A DNA stretch of 64,000 nt from Hypericum androsaemum (GCA_963995505.1 OZ023199.1:6443906-6507905), one strand, 5' to 3'. Counted from the first letter of the stretch, positions 43,555 through 55,243 are shown. Notes: a model not told the origin generated them from the letters alone. Made by a program: numbers and translations.

Positions 43555-45129
43555 CTACTTAGGCTTAGGTACTTCGACCTTTGCTAGGCACCCCCACACT
43601 TTAAGGTAACCATAGGAAGACTTTCTTCCTTTCCATAGTTCATATGGGATTTTATCCCTTTTCTTGTGTGGCAATTTGTTTAGAATGTGGTTAGCTGAGA
43701 GCACAGCTTCCCCCCACATGTTCTGGGGTAAGCCCAAGCTAATCAACATAGCGTTCATCATCTCTTTAAGAGTTTGATTTTTGCGTTCAGCTACGCCATT
43801 CGATTGAGGTGAGTATGGAGCAGTCGTCTGATGAATAATGCCATGTTCTTGACAGTGTTCATCAAACGGAGCCACATATTCTCCCCCTCGATCACTACGA
43901 ATCATTTTAATTTTCACGCTGAGTTGATTTTCAACCACATTCTTATATCTCTTAAAGGCATCAAGAGCTTCGCCTTTACCCTTTAGGAGATATACATAAC
44001 AGTATCTCGTGCAATCATCGATAAACGTGATGAAGTATTTCTTTCCACCTTTAGTTTGCACGTGTTTCATATCGCAAGTGTCCGTATGAATTAACTCTAA
44101 AGGCGTAGTACTTCTTTCCACCGAATGGAAAGGTGCTTTGGTCATTTTAGCCTCCACACATACTTCACATTTATCGGATGGGTTGAACTCTAGATTCGGT
44201 AATAAATTTAAACTTACTAACTTTCTTAGCGAGTTTAAATTTACGTGTCCTAATCTACCATGCCATAAATTAGAACACTCGGCCAAGTAAGAAGAAGCGT
44301 TAACTTTATTTTCACCGTTAAAGGTGCGATGTACAGTTATTACATTCATCTTAAACAGCCCATTTTCTAGATAACCCTTTCCTATGAATTGACCCGCTTT
44401 GGCCAGTACAAACTTATCAGCCTCAAATACAAGCTTAAGACCGGCTTTGCTTAACAGTGAGCCGAAAACTAAGTTCTTGCGGATGTCCGAGACATGTAGC
44501 ATATCCTTGAGGGTCAGCTCCTTTCCTGAGGTCAGCTTCAGGACCACCTTACCCAAACCGACGATCTTGGACGTTGCGGAGTTTCCCATGAATAGCTTTC
44601 GGTCTGTGATCGGGATATAGCTCGAGAACATCTCCTTGTCCGAGCAGATGTGACGGGTAGCTCCTGTCTCCACGAACCACTCTCTTGGATTGTCCACTAG
44701 GTTGGCTTCAAACATCACGGTTGACAGATCCATCTGGGACAAGTCTTCAGCCAGGTTAGCCTTTCCTTGGTTGTCCTTCTTCGGCTGGCGACAGTCCTTA
44801 GCCATGTGTCCGGGTTTGCCGCAGTTGTAGCAGTCGCCCTTGATCTTCTTGTTCTTTTTTTTCTTGGGCTCTTGCTTCTCCTGCTTATCCCCGGACTTCT
44901 TCCTCTTCTTACCACCTTTTCCCTCGGCGAGGTGCACGGTGGTCTCAGAGTTGGCCTTGCCTTGCTTGACTTCGGACTTTCGGTTGTCTTCCTCGATCCT
45001 AAGTCTCACGATCAGGTCTTCTAGGCCCATGTCCTTCCTCTTATGCTTGAGGTAGCTCTTGAAGTCCTTCCAGAGCGGGGGGAGCTTCTCGATCATCGCA
45101 GCTACTTGGAAGGATTCGCTGAGTTGCAT
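43555..45129 (-). pseudogene. Largest open segment of the Copia gag-pol (gag-PR-IN)
   Basis: 524 residues without a stop: end of gag, Lys-rich linker, zinc knuckle at residues 100-113, protease, pre-integrase and the integrase core up to [14 protein letters not shown]. It ends at a TAG before VRIGPKT. Confidence 0.9.
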
Positions 45130-45588
45130 CCCTTCAGCCTGGATCTCGTGAAGGATCAGCTACAACTCCTGCACTTGGTCGATGACCTTCTTGGAGTCCA
45201 CCATCTTGAAGTCGAGGAATCGTCCGACGATGAATTTCTTCATCCCGGCATCCTCCATTTTGTACTTCTTCTCGAGTGAACTCCACAGCTCCTTAGCAGT
45301 TTTGGCTTCCGCGTAGACGTTGTAGAGCGTGTCGTCTAGTCTATTCAGGACGTAGTTTCGGCACAGGAAGTCGCTGTGACTCCACGCGTCGAGAGCGTTG
45401 ATCTTCTGTTGATCCGTCTCGTTTTCTGCTATCTTCGGTGCTTCCTCTTTTAGAAACCGAACTAGGTTAAGCATGGTCAGATAGAACGTCATCTTCTGTT
45501 GCCACCTCTTACCGTTGAACTTGGCCGGCCTTTTGGCGTGGACAGTTCCCGGGACCGCTGGCATTGGTACGGTGCTTGACGATGCCAT

Positions 45589-45616
45589 CTTCAAGTACAC
45601 GATCTCGTCTTACGAT
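45589..45616 (-). other. Atypical primer-site region, complementary to own LTR
   Basis: The 28 bases between LTR and gag contain no TGGTATCAGAGC. Instead 45602-45614 (ATCTCGTCTTACG) is the exact complement of 45688-45700 in the adjoining LTR, and 45591-45600 (TCAAGTACAC) is the exact complement of 45636-45645. Priming by self-pairing is an inference. Confidence 0.5.
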
Positions 45617-46394
45617 TGTTGTTGTCGGTGGGTTAGTGTACTTGATTAGGATCTATGGCAGTCGAGGCAAGTGTTGGACACTTTCTCCGTAAGACGAGAT
45701 TGCCCCGTATATTTCAGTGCGGTACGGGCTACGGCAATCGTCTGCAAGATACAACGACTGTTCGGGCATTTTCAAGAACGTTGCACACGTATCTCGAAAC
45801 TTTCGGGCGAACCCTTATATACCCAGAACTTTCTGACTCTTTGTAAGTGAAGAACGGGGGAGAGAAGAAGACAACAATACTACGGAATGTACTTTGTTAC
45901 TAGGATGAGGAAAATGGCAAGGGGGCAGGCCTATTTATAGGCTGGAGGAGGCAGGGAAGCAGCCACCCCGAAAGGACGCATCCGTTCGGCCAGCAGGCTG
46001 GCTGGCTGCGCTCGTGGCCCTTCGGTGGCCATCCTGGAAGGTGCTCGCAGCTCCTCGTCACTTCGGTAGCTGCGCAGCTCTCTCCGGACCCGGGCGATGC
46101 GCACGTGCGAAGTGCCAAGTGCGCCACAAAGCGCCCATTGCGACCTGCGTCCAATGCGCCATGCGCACACGCACACGCGTGTGCGCGTGCTCGGATCGTG
46201 CTACGCACCATCCTCGCCGCGGTCCGAGTTGGCTGTCCTTCCAGGTGGTCAACTTCTTTCCTAGCTAACAAGGAGCTTCTTCTTATAAACTATGAAAAGT
46301 TGGTGCCACTTTCCAATGTGGAATGACACTTCCCATTTTTCTTTTTGGGCTTTTGGACTTTGGGCCTTCTTTGGGCTCATTCACAAATCCAACA
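45617..46394 (-). repeat. Copia LTR, right (5' LTR in element sense)
   Basis: It starts TGTTGTTGTCGG and ends AAATCCAACA. Relative to the left LTR it lacks a 110-base block between 30-base repeats, plus smaller segments near 46096 and 46180. Confidence 0.95.
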
Positions 46395-47105
46395 GTAATT
46401 TGGAATGGTGAGGCAACCTAATCACTTAGTCCCTCGCAAGGCATTAAAAAAGGAGACTCACTCTCCCCTTACCTTTTTGTCTCGTGCCTTAAAAGGTTGG
46501 ATCACATGATTCAAGTTAGAGTGCAAGATGGCGCGTGGAAACCTTTCAAAACTTCACAGTAGGGTCCAAAAATTGAGCATCTTTTCTTCGTTGATGACCT
46601 ATTAGTATTTGCGAAAGCTTCAAGAGAGCAAACACATGTCATGAATACGGTCCTTGAAGATTTCTGCACTATCTTTGGCCAACAAGTTAGCAAGCCAAAC
46701 ACAAAAAATTTTGTCTTTAAAAATGTTTCCGATTCTTTAGCTAAAGAGCTTGCTAATACATTAGGAGTCTCTTTGACCAAGAATCTTGGAAAGTACCTTG
46801 ACATACCCCTATTACATGATAAGGTGACCAAGAGTACTTATTCCCTATTACATGTGGGGAGGATTGGGGTTTAAGAAATATAGACCAAAAAAATTTAGCG
46901 TTATTATTAAAATTGGCTTGGCTTTTTATCTCTGATAGAACTTCCTTGTGGTCACAGATCGTTTGGCCTAAATATGTCAAGGGAGAATCTGCCTGTCTTC
47001 TTTATTGAGAAGGGTCTGGCCATGATGGCAATGCATCATGCAGGTGGGCAATCCCTTCTTTACTGTCATCCACTGTGATTCGTGGGAATATTGTTGCGGC
47101 TAAAC
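46395..47105 (+). mobile_element. Old LINE, part 2: RT C-terminus
   Basis: It resumes exactly after the GTAAT duplication: IWNGEAT, then GIKKGDSLSPYLFVSCLKRL, the RT box FFVDDLLVFAKAS (46590), KTLGKYL-like spacing as TKNLGKYLDIPLL, and after a frame change LRNIDQKNLALLLKLAW. The frame 46641-46874 is one open piece. The right edge (about 47105) is where similarity to LINE sequence stops. Confidence 0.85.
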
Positions 47106-48184
47106 CCTGACCATGGAGGTCCCTTTTTCTCCTCTTTCCTCAAACGGTATTCCAATTTCCTCTCTTTTTGCTCTTTTGGATTACTTGTAATATCTTTCGG
47201 TTTGCCTTGCTGGCTGATAGGGGTAAATTTATCGATTAATCTATCTATTCTATGCAAATAATATAGTAGTAAGTAGGTTCAAACTGAGAGATTAGCACGA
47301 GAATCAATACAAAATAGGTTCGCAAAGAGTACTAAATTGAGCAACGAGAACAAGTGAATTGAGCAAACATCAGAGAATTGGAAGAATGCAAATAATAAAT
47401 GACGACAAATGCAATAATAATAAAATAGAGCACGTTACCCTGACACATCGCTAGGTTCAATTATGGACTTCTCATAGATCGGTATTCAGAATTTTTTAAA
47501 GTACTAATAGCAATTAAATGGGTACAAACGCATCATCCAAAAGCACTATTAGAATATGGATCACTCCAATGAACCACTTAAAGTGAGTTTTCCTACACCC
47601 AACTATTAAGCGTATTATTAGGTCTTTTCGGCTTCTCTACTTTTATAGATCTGGAAATGTATCTGAAAAAGTCTCTCTAACCCTAGAACTAGGTGGGTAT
47701 ATATAGAAATCTAAAATGTCAAAAACTCTAGTTCTAAATCCTTCTATTTTCTTCGGCAGAAATATCTCTAGCCGTACCTTTAGCGTACGCTAATAGGCAT
47801 CGGCGTACGCTTCCTTTGAGAATTTTCCCTTTCAGCGTATGCCAAGGCTGGTGCGCATACGCTGCGAAACCACTAATCAAAAAATTCAGTGTATGCCAAG
47901 GCTGGTGCGAGTACATTACGAAATCAAAATCGTAGAATCTAGCGTATACCTAGGCTGATACGCGTACGCCAACTGCTACCTATCTCCGGTCTTTGGCCAC
48001 TTCACCTCCGACTCCTTTGCTCCACGCTTGAATGCATTCTCGGACCTTGACAACCTACAAGACAAAACAACGTGTAAACGTCCACTCTCACGACTCAACT
48101 GTAAGCAAACATAGTAACATAATGATGAAACAGACTCAAAATAATATAAATAGTATATCAAATAACGATATAGATTGACATGCA
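47106..48184. other. Unassigned sequence with four short hairpins
   Basis: No coding signal is recognised. 47782-47970 holds four short inverted repeats with arms like GCGTACGC or GCGTATGC, the last three at a spacing of 53-54 (47833, 47887, 47940). The stretch may be the LTR of a Gypsy element, but I found no partner. Confidence 0.4.
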
Positions 48185-49189
48185 TTGCTGCCATGGGTGG
48201 TCCCTCAAGAAGAGGATTCTCCTTTTTTCCTTCACCGAATTGAATGCTCATGGAATTTCCCATCTCAAGAGCTTCCTTCTCCACTGCGATTAAGCCTCCA
48301 AATAGATTTTTGTCCAACATTCCTTCAATTTCCAGCCCTGTTCTTGACTGTTAATTTTTTGTTTTCTTCATCTCGTTTCAGATGGCCTTTGGCAGTATTC
48401 GAAAGGATGATCTGGCATCATCTACTCCTCTCACGAGCATTCTCGCATTTTATCTGGATGTGCCCTGAAGTTAGAGTTCTGCAATCTATAAGTTCCTTCA
48501 AATTCTTATGTTCCTCTATTTTTGGCTGACTCCCCTATTTTTGACTCTTGGGCTGGCATCTTGGTATTCAATTATTCAATCATTTTTTACTTCCCCCTAG
48601 GCCTGATTTCTTCAATTCTGTCTGCCCACTGGGTCTTTATTGTTGCCTTCATGGTTCTGAAACCTTACCCTTCAACTTTCTTAAAGCTAATTCATGTTCA
48701 TACATTATTTGTTCAAGGGTTGATACTATGCCACTTAAAGCAATTGCTCCAACAACTCTGTGTGTCCCTCAAGGACTGCTTCCATAATTGCTAGTGTAGA
48801 ATTCATCCTCTCCATTCTTTCCTCTATAAGCTTTAATTTATCTGACAGACATACTATAAAAGCTCTCCCAAACTATGTCGACACTTTTTTTTGAAGAACT
48901 ATGTCGACACTTGGAGTGAAGATCCTATGTCCCAACTGTTCCCGTAAATTTGTTTTGGGTGGTCTTATAAGCATTCTCTGGTTAAGGGTTCTTGTGTACT
49001 AGTCCAAATCCTTGAGTTCTATCATTGTCCTCCATTTGCCTAGACTTGCACTCCGCATCCTCATGGCCTTTTTCTCTGCACCTTCCACCAATTGAGTGTG
49101 TTCTAGCTGCTTCAATTGGTTCCCTGATGCTGTTCCTAAGCTTTCTCTCAAACTCAGCAATCTATTTTTGCAAACTGGCAATGTCATTT

Positions 49190-49412
49190 TCCTCTTTGTT
49201 TTCTAATTTGAACATTTCCTTGTTCAAACATATTATTGTTGTGTTAGACAGTTCTTCCAAAATCTGTGCTGCTTCTCACTTGGTCTTCTGGAGAAATGAT
49301 CCTCCTACTACTAAGTCGAGTAGAGCCTTTATTATTCCTTATAATCCACTATAAAAGACTATTAGTAAGTGTTCTTCAGGAAAACACTGTTTGTGGCATG
49401 ACCACCTTAGAT
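49190..49412 (-). pseudogene. Gypsy gag fragment, distal part
   Basis: The minus strand shows LLIVFYSGL, IKALLDLVVGGSFLQKT and EAAQILEELSN, the end of an Athila/Tat-type gag. Sequence down to about 48185 may continue it (MLDKNLFGGLIAVEKEA at 48190-48320) but is not recognised. It is separated from the rest of gag by a hAT-like insert at 49413. Confidence 0.7.
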
Positions 49413-50324
49413 TAAGGATGGCAATGGGCAGGATCCGGGTAGGATCCATAGGACCCAGATCCTTACCCTCTTTTTAAATGGTCGATCCAGATCCTTACCC
49501 TTATCCTCTTTAAAAATAAGGATTCGGGCAGGATCTGGGTCCTAAAAAATCGGGTAGGATCAGGGCGACCCGCGGGTCCGTATTTTTTATAAAATATTTA
49601 ATTCAAAAAAATTAAATTATCTTTTGATAGTTTTCAAATATCAATGAGATATTTTTATTCATTAAACATATCAATACAAAGAAATCAAACAACCAAATAA
49701 AAAAAAGATGAAGTTGGGTAAATTAAAATTGAGAATTTGGTTCGTGATTTTCACTGCTATTACTTGAGGCATGTGGTTGCTTCGTAATTGTATTATCTTC
49801 AATGAGGCGAGGTGCGATAATGAGCTTCTCTTGAATTTTGTGCTCTTTCATGCCCAAGAGTGGGTCTTTTGGACGAATGCCTCGATCATTCACAATCAAT
49901 CGCTGCTCACTTTCTTGATTGTCTACAAAGATTTATAGGTCCCTCTTCTTCACCTCTTGAGATTGAGGGAACGTTTTGGTCGGGGGTGAGATTGAAACCG
50001 ATGTAAATACCGGGACCATGTATCTTGTCTTTCTTTTTTCGCTTGCTCTGTTTTGAACTTTCGTTTTAATAAAGAATATTTATCTACCAAAAAAATTGAG
50101 AATTTGGTATTATGTCTAATAATTAATATATATTATATTAATTTAAAAAATTCGGGTAGGATCAGGGCAGGATCCTATAGATCCATATCCATGCCCTTAT
50201 CCTTTTAAAATATCAGGATCCGGGCAGGATCAGGGTCCCGACCCGGTCAAAGTCAACGGATCTTGGACCCTTCGGGTCTGGATCAGGGTAGACCCTCAGG
50301 GTAAGGATCTAATTGCCATCCCTA
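49413..50324. mobile_element. hAT-like non-autonomous element, 912 bp
   Basis: The ends are TAAGGATGGCAAT and ATTGCCATCCCTA (inverted), with the 8 bp duplication CCTTAGAT at 49405-49412 and 50325-50332. This termini/duplication combination fits hAT elements. The sub-terminal parts are rich in GGATCCGGGTAGGATC-like motifs in both orientations. There is no transposase. It interrupts the Gypsy gag frame. Confidence 0.85.
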
Positions 50325-50690
50325 CCTTAGATCCTGGAATCTCTCACATGCCTCACCAAAGGACTCATGGTAATGTTGTTTGAAGTTTCTCAACTCCACA
50401 ACTCGCTGGTTCATCTTGATTGGTGAGTAGTACCTTCTTAGGAAGGCATTGGCAAGGTCCTCCCAAGTAGCAATATCTTTTGTTCCCAATCTGTAATACC
50501 AGGTTTTAGCTTTGTGCTTAAATATGAATGGGAACAGCCTCTGCCTTATATCATCATCGTTGACACCAATTATCTTAAAAGTTCCACAGATTTCTACGAA
50601 CTGAGAGATGTGGTTGCTTGGGTCTTCATACTTTGATCCTTCAAACTGCACTGAACTTGAGGCTGGAGATTATCGTCGATGGTAAGGTGT
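50325..50690 (-). pseudogene. Gypsy gag core fragment (Athila/Tat type)
   Basis: The minus strand encodes DPSNHISQFVEICGTFKIIG, then DDIRQRLFPFIFKHKAKTWY and ATWEDLANAFLRRYY, the retrotransposon gag core. It continues across the hAT insert into 49412. Confidence 0.9.
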
Positions 50691-52510
50691 AAATGCGGGT
50701 TCCCTCAATAAGATATGGTATCCCAGCAGTCACATGTAATATCCGATAGGTGGATTAAACTTTGTTAGGTTTATTAAAATATTTTAAATTACCATGTAAG
50801 ATAAATATACAATGTAAAAAAATAAATGTGGCTGAATTGTCCACAATAATAAATATTCAATTATAAATTGGGATGAGAATCGTGTAAAAAAAATACCAAC
50901 AATACATTTCAAAAAAAATGGTAGTATGATGTTGGATTGTCTCGAATCCAATTCAACAATTATGGAAGTAGGGTAAAACAAATATATGAAAATAAGTTCC
51001 TTGACCTTACCTCTTTGAACAAAGGATAAGGATCCTTAAAAAAAGAAAAAGGCAACCAGGACTAGGAAAGAAAAGCTACGTGGGTTCATTAAAAAGTGAT
51101 AAGAGCAAAATAAAATAATAATAATAGAAGATGATAAAAGCAAAGAAAACGTGGCAACCAAAAATAGAGCCACCTCAAAATAATTTCTATTATAAAATAG
51201 GAAGTTGGGGTGAACTTTGGCTTCCTCAAGTTTTTACCGAAACCCACAGTAAACCAAACAAAGAAATACGTAAGAAAACTAAAAAAACTAAAAAAAGAAA
51301 GAAATGACGGCAACGATAGGAAAAGAAAATAAAGAGAAAGATGGAGAGCAACTGAGGAGATAAAAGAGGGAAGGGAAAAGGGAAATTATCTAGGTAAGCT
51401 ATTTTTAATATTGTGTAAGTACTGACAATTTAATTGTAAGTAACAACTACGTGATTTAAGATTAATTTCATGGCTAATTAGTTCAATTGAAATGTAATCA
51501 TGGATATGGACAATTAACAATGAAAAGTTGGCAAGTTCAACTTCCGACTATAGGAAGCAAAAATTAAGACAGAAAAATTGAGAGACGTAGATGAGAACTT
51601 GATGGATTGTTACTTTAAGTAGAGAAACAGAATGTAATTTATTGTTGAAGCTTTAATTGATTTAAAGCTACTTCTTGTGGTAATATGGCTTAATTGGATC
51701 ACGACAAAATAATTGAATATACTTAAGTATAAATTGTTTTAGACACACGTATAGATTCTACCACTTAAACGATGTACTCAAGTAAGTGGTTAAATAGGAA
51801 GCTGTACTAATTGAATTAATGCCGATTACCTACTATTTGAAAAGATTTTGATAGAAAGTTAAAAGAAATATAGGAACTTATTAAACAAAAGAAAGTAACT
51901 AGTTTATTTAAATGATAATCCTATATTACCAAAAAAGTGAACCAAATAAAATAGAAGAAATAGATGGAAGTAGACCGAGAAAAAGGAGAGGGAATTTAGT
52001 GAGGTAATATCATCCAATTTATTAATGGTTGCGTTATTTATTTTGAGACTAAGATTAGTACTCTCAACGTTAACGTAACAGTTGAACTGTTAGCCAAAGA
52101 TTGTAAAGTTGGAAAATCTTATGTTGCTATTTACGTGAACATTAGATTGAATTTATTAGGTGTGGTGGAAATCGGTTGAATTAAAATTATGATGTTTTTT
52201 ACCCTTCCTTATTTGAAGGAGGTTGTGCATATGATTGATGTTGTGGAAACTAGAGGATTCAAGTATTCGCACACAAGGAACTCAATTTGGAAGAGATTTG
52301 GTTGTTGGTCGTTTCGTCAAATCGATAAATAAATAATATGTGACTCATGCTTTAGTTGGCGAACTCTATTTATTTGTTATGATTTGAATATGATATTGTT
52401 AGTGCATATTGTACATTTTTCATATGAGCATTATGATGTGACATTATAATTTGTAAGTGTTTGATTAATTTGGCCTCGAGTGGGCACTGGAGATGTTGGT
52501 TTGTTCATTG

Positions 52511-53906
52511 GGGATTTTTTCTCAAATGGGCAAAAAACATACATATTTTTCCTAAATAGGCAAAAAGTTATACATATTCCCAAAATAGGTTGAAAGATTA
52601 TTTAATATTAAAATTTTTTGAAGAAGGCGCCCTCCCAAAATGACGCCTCAACTAAAAATGCTGTTCACCTGTCCACTCATGTCGGAAAACCCTGGCAAAA
52701 AAAATTACACAAGGAGGCGCCGAATTGGCATGGCGCCTCCAGAGCAATTATACTACAAAGCAGATTTTTTTTAGGGTCGAGAGAAATCAGAACGGGACAG
52801 TATATTTTTGACCGGAACAATTATTACTGTGTCTCAGAGAAATACCATGCATTTATTTTACTTATCCAAATTTTTGTAGTTGATTAATCTAAAGTTAAAT
52901 TGTGTACTTGCCGAAATTTATTAATAAAAATCATTCATATTTCAAGAATACAAATCAGAATGAACAACTATTTAAAAAAAATCAAGTAGAGGCGCCATAC
53001 AACCAGGGCGCCTCCTTTAATGATTATTTTTAAGGAATTTTTTAATGACTTTCTAAAGATTTTTTTTAGCTAAATGTTCCAATAAATATTACGTTGATTT
53101 GTAACGAAAAATAATTTATTTGTAATTATCATCTTTTTTTAGAAGCCAATAAATATTACGCTGATTGTAGCGAAAAGTAATTTATTTGTAATTATTATTT
53201 TTTTAGAAGGATTTGTAATTATCATCTAAGTATTATTTTTTGAAATGGACAACTATTAAAAAAAATTAAGTGGAGGCGCCAAACAACCAGGGCGCCTCCT
53301 TTTATAGATTTATTTTAGCGACATTTATTTGTATCAGAAAGTTATTTATTTGTAATTATCCCTTTTTTTAGAAGAATTTGTAATTATCGTCTGAGGAATT
53401 GACATAAATTTATGAATTTAATTTAATTTATCCATAATTTACGATACAACGATTTAAACATTTTCATTATGCTAATATACAACAATTTACTGAGTTTGAT
53501 CACTTAGTATTGAGATAAATTTACGGTACAACGATTAAATTCATCGATATATATTATTTTAGACTAATGTGGATAGAGATAAATATTTATTGATGAATTT
53601 GATCGTTGTCAATATACTAATAATATATCGATAAATTCAGATCATTTAGTATTGCGATAAATTTATGATACAACGATTAAATTTAATATATGTTTCGAAA
53701 AAAAATAATAAAATAAGTTTATTTTTACAAAGTGGCAGGCGCCTGCCACTTTTTTATTTTTTAAATTGGAGGCGCCCTGACATTTGGGCGCCACCTTCAT
53801 ATTTTAATATTTTAATTATTTTTTTAACCTATTTAAGGAATATGCGTATGTTTTTGCCTATTTTGGAAAAATACTTAACTTTTTTACCTATTTGAGAAAA
53901 AATCCC
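52511..53906. mobile_element. Mutator-like element with GGCGCC hairpins, 1.4 kb
   Basis: Ends GGGATTTTTTCTCAAAT and its inverted copy extend over about 110 bases. The 9 bp duplication TGTTCATTG is perfect (52502-52510 and 53907-53915). No transposase is present. The AT-rich interior contains six short inverted repeats built on GGAGGCGCC / GGCGCCTCC, at 52624-52649, 52713-52740, 52989-53015, 53272-53299, 53731-53750 and 53768-53795. Confidence 0.85.
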
Positions 53907-53977
53907 TGTTCATTGGACATATTTGATTCGTTTGGAGCCTATGAATTTGTGTGATACGAATAACTATGATATAGATA

Positions 53978-54155
53978 GCCGATGAGGTTGGTCTGATATG
54001 ATATGGTTGCCTATGGCGGGCAAAACTATTTGGCCGATGAGGTTGGTCTGATATGATATGGTTGCCTACGGCGGGCAGAACTATTTGGCCGATGAGGTTG
54101 GTCTGATATGATATGGTTGCCTTCCGGCGGGCAGAACTATTTGGCCGAGGAGGTT
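53978..54155 (+). repeat. Tandem 55 bp repeat, 3.2 copies
   Basis: Units start at 53978, 54033, 54088 and 54144 (partial), each opening GCCGATGAGGTTGG and containing TATGGTTGCCT and GGCGGGCA. It lies inside the candidate solo LTR. Confidence 0.95.
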
Positions 54156-54859
54156 GGTTGATGATGGTGCCTTTGATAAATGGTATCCTCGTATCGGGAT
54201 TGGAGTGATACTATCTAGATCTTGCCGAATGTTCATCAGTTCTGCTATATGATATTGGAATTATGTGTCATGTGTCAAAATTGCGTAGTTTGCTCATGTT
54301 TCTGTGACTTTGTGATTATATGCTATATTTGGTCATCTGGTAAGTATGACTTTTGAATAATGTACATCTCCGCATAATTTATTTGCCATGTTAGTTATGT
54401 GCATGTTTTAGGTATGTTGTGCATTGAGTTGCTAAATAAATTGCGATGCATATCTTATTTGTTTACTGAGTGTTCCAAAACACTCATTCCCCCTCTCATT
54501 AGTTTTGCAGGAACTCGAATATGAGTTGTATTGGTTCGAAGATCTACTATGATCGTACTAACTCCGCTTGATTCTCCGGGACTGGTCTGGAGGTCTCCAG
54601 TTTGTATTTTTCTCATTGATCTAGAAGCTCCGTAGTCACAGGATTTGTTTTGATCTTGGGAGTATGTATTAAAAAGTAAAAGCTTGGCTTATATTTTGTA
54701 AACTTGGAATATGAAACTAAGGATCATTAAGTTTTAAATTTTATGTTTAAAAGATAATTATTATAAATTCTGAATACATTTGAGACTGGCTAGATTTCTT
54801 TATGATTAAAGGAGTTGAAGTCTAGCGCCGGTCACCGACCATCGATTTGGGTCGTGACA

Positions 54860-55243
54860 TCACCTCATTAAGTGTTGGGCGAGCATACTCATAGATTAGC
54901 ATATAATTGTCTTCCTCTATTTTTCTTATTGTATCTTGCTCCCAAAGTCCTACAAATTCTCGCATGATTATGTATTATACTTCCTACACTCAGAGAAAAA
55001 TAGCTTAATCCAACTAGACAATGATGTGCTAATGTCTAAATCAGGATAGATTAGGAAGAAGATACCTAGCTGAAATGAAAATTTTTAGAAATCTCTACTG
55101 GATCAGTAACAGAGATGTGACAACTAATAACTTAAACCGGGAATATAAATTAACTATTACAATAACTAGATCTAACTACTACTAAGTAGAAAAGTAACGT
55201 CCTAAACTAAGAAAATGAATAATTAGAAGCTAATCTCAGGTGA
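54860..55243 (-). other. Gypsy leader / gag start region
   Basis: It lies between the primer site at 55244 and the solo LTR. No open frame is recognisable. It should be the 5' leader of the gag fragment at 50325-50690. Confidence 0.4.

Larger units (their letters stand above)
41704..45588 (-). pseudogene. Copia gag-pol polyprotein, four in-frame stops
   Basis: One frame of 1,295 codons runs from [10 protein letters not shown] (start at 45588) to the stop at 41704, interrupted by stops at 45160-45162, 43555-43557, 43342-43344 and 42766-42768. Domain order: gag with [15 protein letters not shown]; zinc knuckle [14 protein letters not shown] (about 44793-44834); protease [12 protein letters not shown] (the family usually has DTGA); pre-integrase [10 protein letters not shown]; integrase with [17 protein letters not shown] and [12 protein letters not shown] (all three acidic residues present); RT with QMDVKIAFLNGELEEEIYM and YVDDLLIMG; RNase H with [20 protein letters not shown] and CDSMSAI. 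It would not make full-length protein, but decay is slight. Confidence 0.9.
40218..46394 (-). mobile_element. Copia element with near-complete gag-pol
   Basis: LTRs 40218-41160 (943 bases) and 45617-46394 (778) flank 4.46 kb. GTAAT is perfectly duplicated at 40213-40217 and 46395-46399. Gag, zinc knuckle, protease, integrase, RT and RNase H lie in one minus-strand frame with only four stop codons and no frameshift. LTRs are very similar apart from deletions. The leader is only 28 bases from LTR end to gag ATG, and there is no iMet-type primer site. It interrupts the RT of the old LINE and removes nothing from its reading frame. Confidence 0.95.
50735..54859. mobile_element. Candidate solo LTR, 4.1 kb including a MULE
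   Basis: The block starts TGTAATATCCGATAGG and ends GGGTCGTGACA, with TCACA before and TCACC after (4 of 5). Nothing in it looks like gag or pol. Without the 1.4 kb MULE it is 2.7 kb, long but within the range of chromovirus LTRs. It separates the gag fragment at 50690 from the leader at 54860-55267. The call rests on termini and context only. Confidence 0.5.

Noticed and set aside
47106..48184. The missing 3' LTR of the Athila/Tat-type Gypsy element
   Set aside because: By eye it has no alignment with the 5' LTR at 55268-56783 and lacks matching termini; left as unassigned.
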